Source of the DNA: Rubritepida sp.
GTDB taxonomy: Bacteria > Pseudomonadota > Alphaproteobacteria > Acetobacterales > Acetobacteraceae
Assembly (NCBI GenBank): GCA_028291485.1
Contig: JAQGHZ010000307.1
Location: 1 to 5,188 of the forward strand
DNA length: 5,188 nt
Direction of reading: 5' to 3'
Both the position numbers and the translations under genes were made by a program. Of this stretch, positions 4,602 to 5,188 are shown in pieces. Positions within the stretch are counted from its first letter, which is position 1. Every line of letters starts with the position of its first letter. The notes under the pieces were generated by a model. It was not told where the DNA came from. It did no database searches and was given only the letters and a program-made list of their open reading frames with translations.

Positions 4602-5188
4602 CTACTCCGCCACCCAGCCGGGCTTGAGCTCGATCTCCCGGCGTTCGCAGATGTCGATGTTGCGCGCCTCCTCGGCATTGCCGTTGTCGAAGACGATGCG
4701 CAGGTCGGCGCGGCAGCCGCCGTCGGCGCCGATCTCGCGGCGCTGGCCGGCCGGCAGCGGCTCGGTCAGGAGGTTGGGGCCCCAATCGCCGTCCGCGACC
4801 TCGGAGAGATAGACCTCGCGCACGGTCCGCGCATGGCTCTGCACCAGCGTCACGGGATGCAGGGCGGAGAAGGTGACGGTCCGGCCGTTGCAGATGTCCA
4901 CCTCTGTCTGTTCGAGCTCGCGGTTGTCGGCGAAGACGGCACGCACCCGGACCTGACAGGCCTGGCTCCGAGTGCGCAGCAAAAAGCTCTGCCCGGGAGC
5001 GAGCACGGTGGAACCCAACCGGTCCGCGCCCCAGCCGCCCGAGCCGGCGGCGGCCCCAGGGACAGCGTAGAGCTCGCGCATCACGCGGCGGCTGCGGTTG
5101 GCGACCGTGACCTCGCGCAGCGGCACGGCGGGGTCGCCGAAGGCGATGGCGGGCGTGGTGCAGACGTTCACCGGCTGGCGGACGGCCT
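4602..5188 (-). CDS. Duplicated-domain cysteine-containing protein, 5' end outside window
   Basis: The frame is open to the right edge and ends at TAG (plus 4602-4604), leaving at least 194 residues. Counting from the GTG at 5171, it holds two copies of one domain, at about 20-101 and 106-182. Shared landmarks are R-E-L/V-Y (Tyr35, Tyr121), W-G (47-48, 130-131), P/A-G-Q (59-61, 141-143), a cysteine before a strand ending V-F (Cys72, Cys153), and D-I-C (Cys94, Cys175). The paired cysteines suggest one disulfide per copy and hence export to the periplasm; an extra Cys4 remains. The signal peptide, if any, would be upstream of the window. The copies look all-beta, like small domains I associate with hypothetical Acetobacteraceae proteins; I know of no function. 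The GTG at 5171 is unlikely to be the true start, since V-R-Q-P reads on upstream. It forms an operon with the crotonase gene. Confidence 0.72.
   Translation of the reverse strand, partial: AVRQPVNVCTTPAIAFGDPAVPLREVTVANRSRRVMRELYAVPGAAAGSGGWGADRLGSTVLAPGQSFLLRTRSQACQVRVRAVFADNRELEQTEVDICNGRTVTFSALHPVTLVQSHARTVREVYLSEVADGDWGPNLLTEPLPAGQRREIGADGGCRADLRIVFDNGNAEEARNIDICERREIELKPGWVAE
4605..4608 (-). promoter_or_regulatory. Ribosome binding site of the crotonase gene, embedded in the upstream gene
   Basis: On the minus strand GGAG spans the last two sense codons of the duplicated-domain gene (the G of GCG plus GAG). It is followed by TAG and then, seven bases after GGAG, the ATG at 4597. This fixes the crotonase start and suggests translational coupling of the two genes. 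Confidence 0.6.
4626..4856 (-). repeat. Protein repeat copy 2 of the duplicated domain
   Basis: Encodes residues 106-182: PVTLVQSHA, REVYLSE, GDWGPNLLT, LPAGQRR, CRADLRIVF and IDICERREIEL. The offset from copy 1 falls from 86 to 81 residues across the shared landmarks, which fits a tandem duplication with small gaps. Codons for the D-I-C motif share the nine plus-strand bases GCAGATGTC in both copies, but little other DNA identity is obvious, so the duplication is old. Confidence 0.7.
4869..5114 (-). repeat. Protein repeat copy 1 of the duplicated domain
   Basis: Encodes residues 20-101 counted from the GTG at 5171: REVTVANRS, RELYAVP, GGWGADRLG, LAPGQSF, CQVRVRAVF and VDICNGRTVTF. It aligns with copy 2 along its whole length, with a three-residue longer segment before the Trp-Gly pair. 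Confidence 0.7.

Noticed and set aside
4598..4678. Upstream start at 4678 for the crotonase
   Set aside because: The extra 27 residues (Arg/Ser-rich) overlap the upstream gene in another frame and precede the conserved crotonase N-terminus.

Overview
The window reads as chromosomal DNA of a high-GC alphaproteobacterium, most likely an acetic-acid-bacteria relative of the Roseomonas type (family Acetobacteraceae). This is an inference. It rests on the strong G/C bias at third codon positions, a Bug-type (TctC) periplasmic binding protein next to a family-5 ABC binding protein, and a secreted-looking duplicated-domain protein of a kind I associate with that family. No mobile element, CRISPR array or phage gene is visible.

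Left part, plus strand: the 3' end of a Bug/TctC solute-binding protein gene (to 404) is followed after 30 bases by a complete tRNA-Leu(UAA) gene with encoded CCA (435-520). Then come an alpha/beta-hydrolase esterase (556-1278) and a complete periplasmic family-5 ABC substrate-binding protein (1378-3000). No permease or ATPase gene accompanies either binding protein inside the window.

Middle: a 165-base spacer (3001-3165) holds several short inverted repeats, an extended -10-like element and a 14-codon reading frame in the same frame as the next gene. A GNAT acetyltransferase (3166-3777, plus) follows. It ends in a clear intrinsic terminator whose stem starts inside the stop codon (3771-3828). 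A second, longer imperfect hairpin (3827-3881) lies between it and the convergent minus-strand genes.

Right part, minus strand: a two-gene operon read from right to left. First is a cysteine-containing protein built from two copies of an ~80-residue domain (4602 to the right edge, 5' end outside the window). Four bases after its stop codon comes a crotonase-fold protein (3878-4597), whose ribosome binding site lies in the last codons of the first gene. The crotonase keeps the oxyanion-hole loops but lacks the second catalytic glutamate of classical enoyl-CoA hydratases.

The plus-strand genes look like independent housekeeping or accessory units (solute capture, ester hydrolysis, acetylation) rather than one pathway. 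The least ordinary parts are the duplicated-domain protein with its atypical crotonase partner, and the paired hairpins between the convergent genes.
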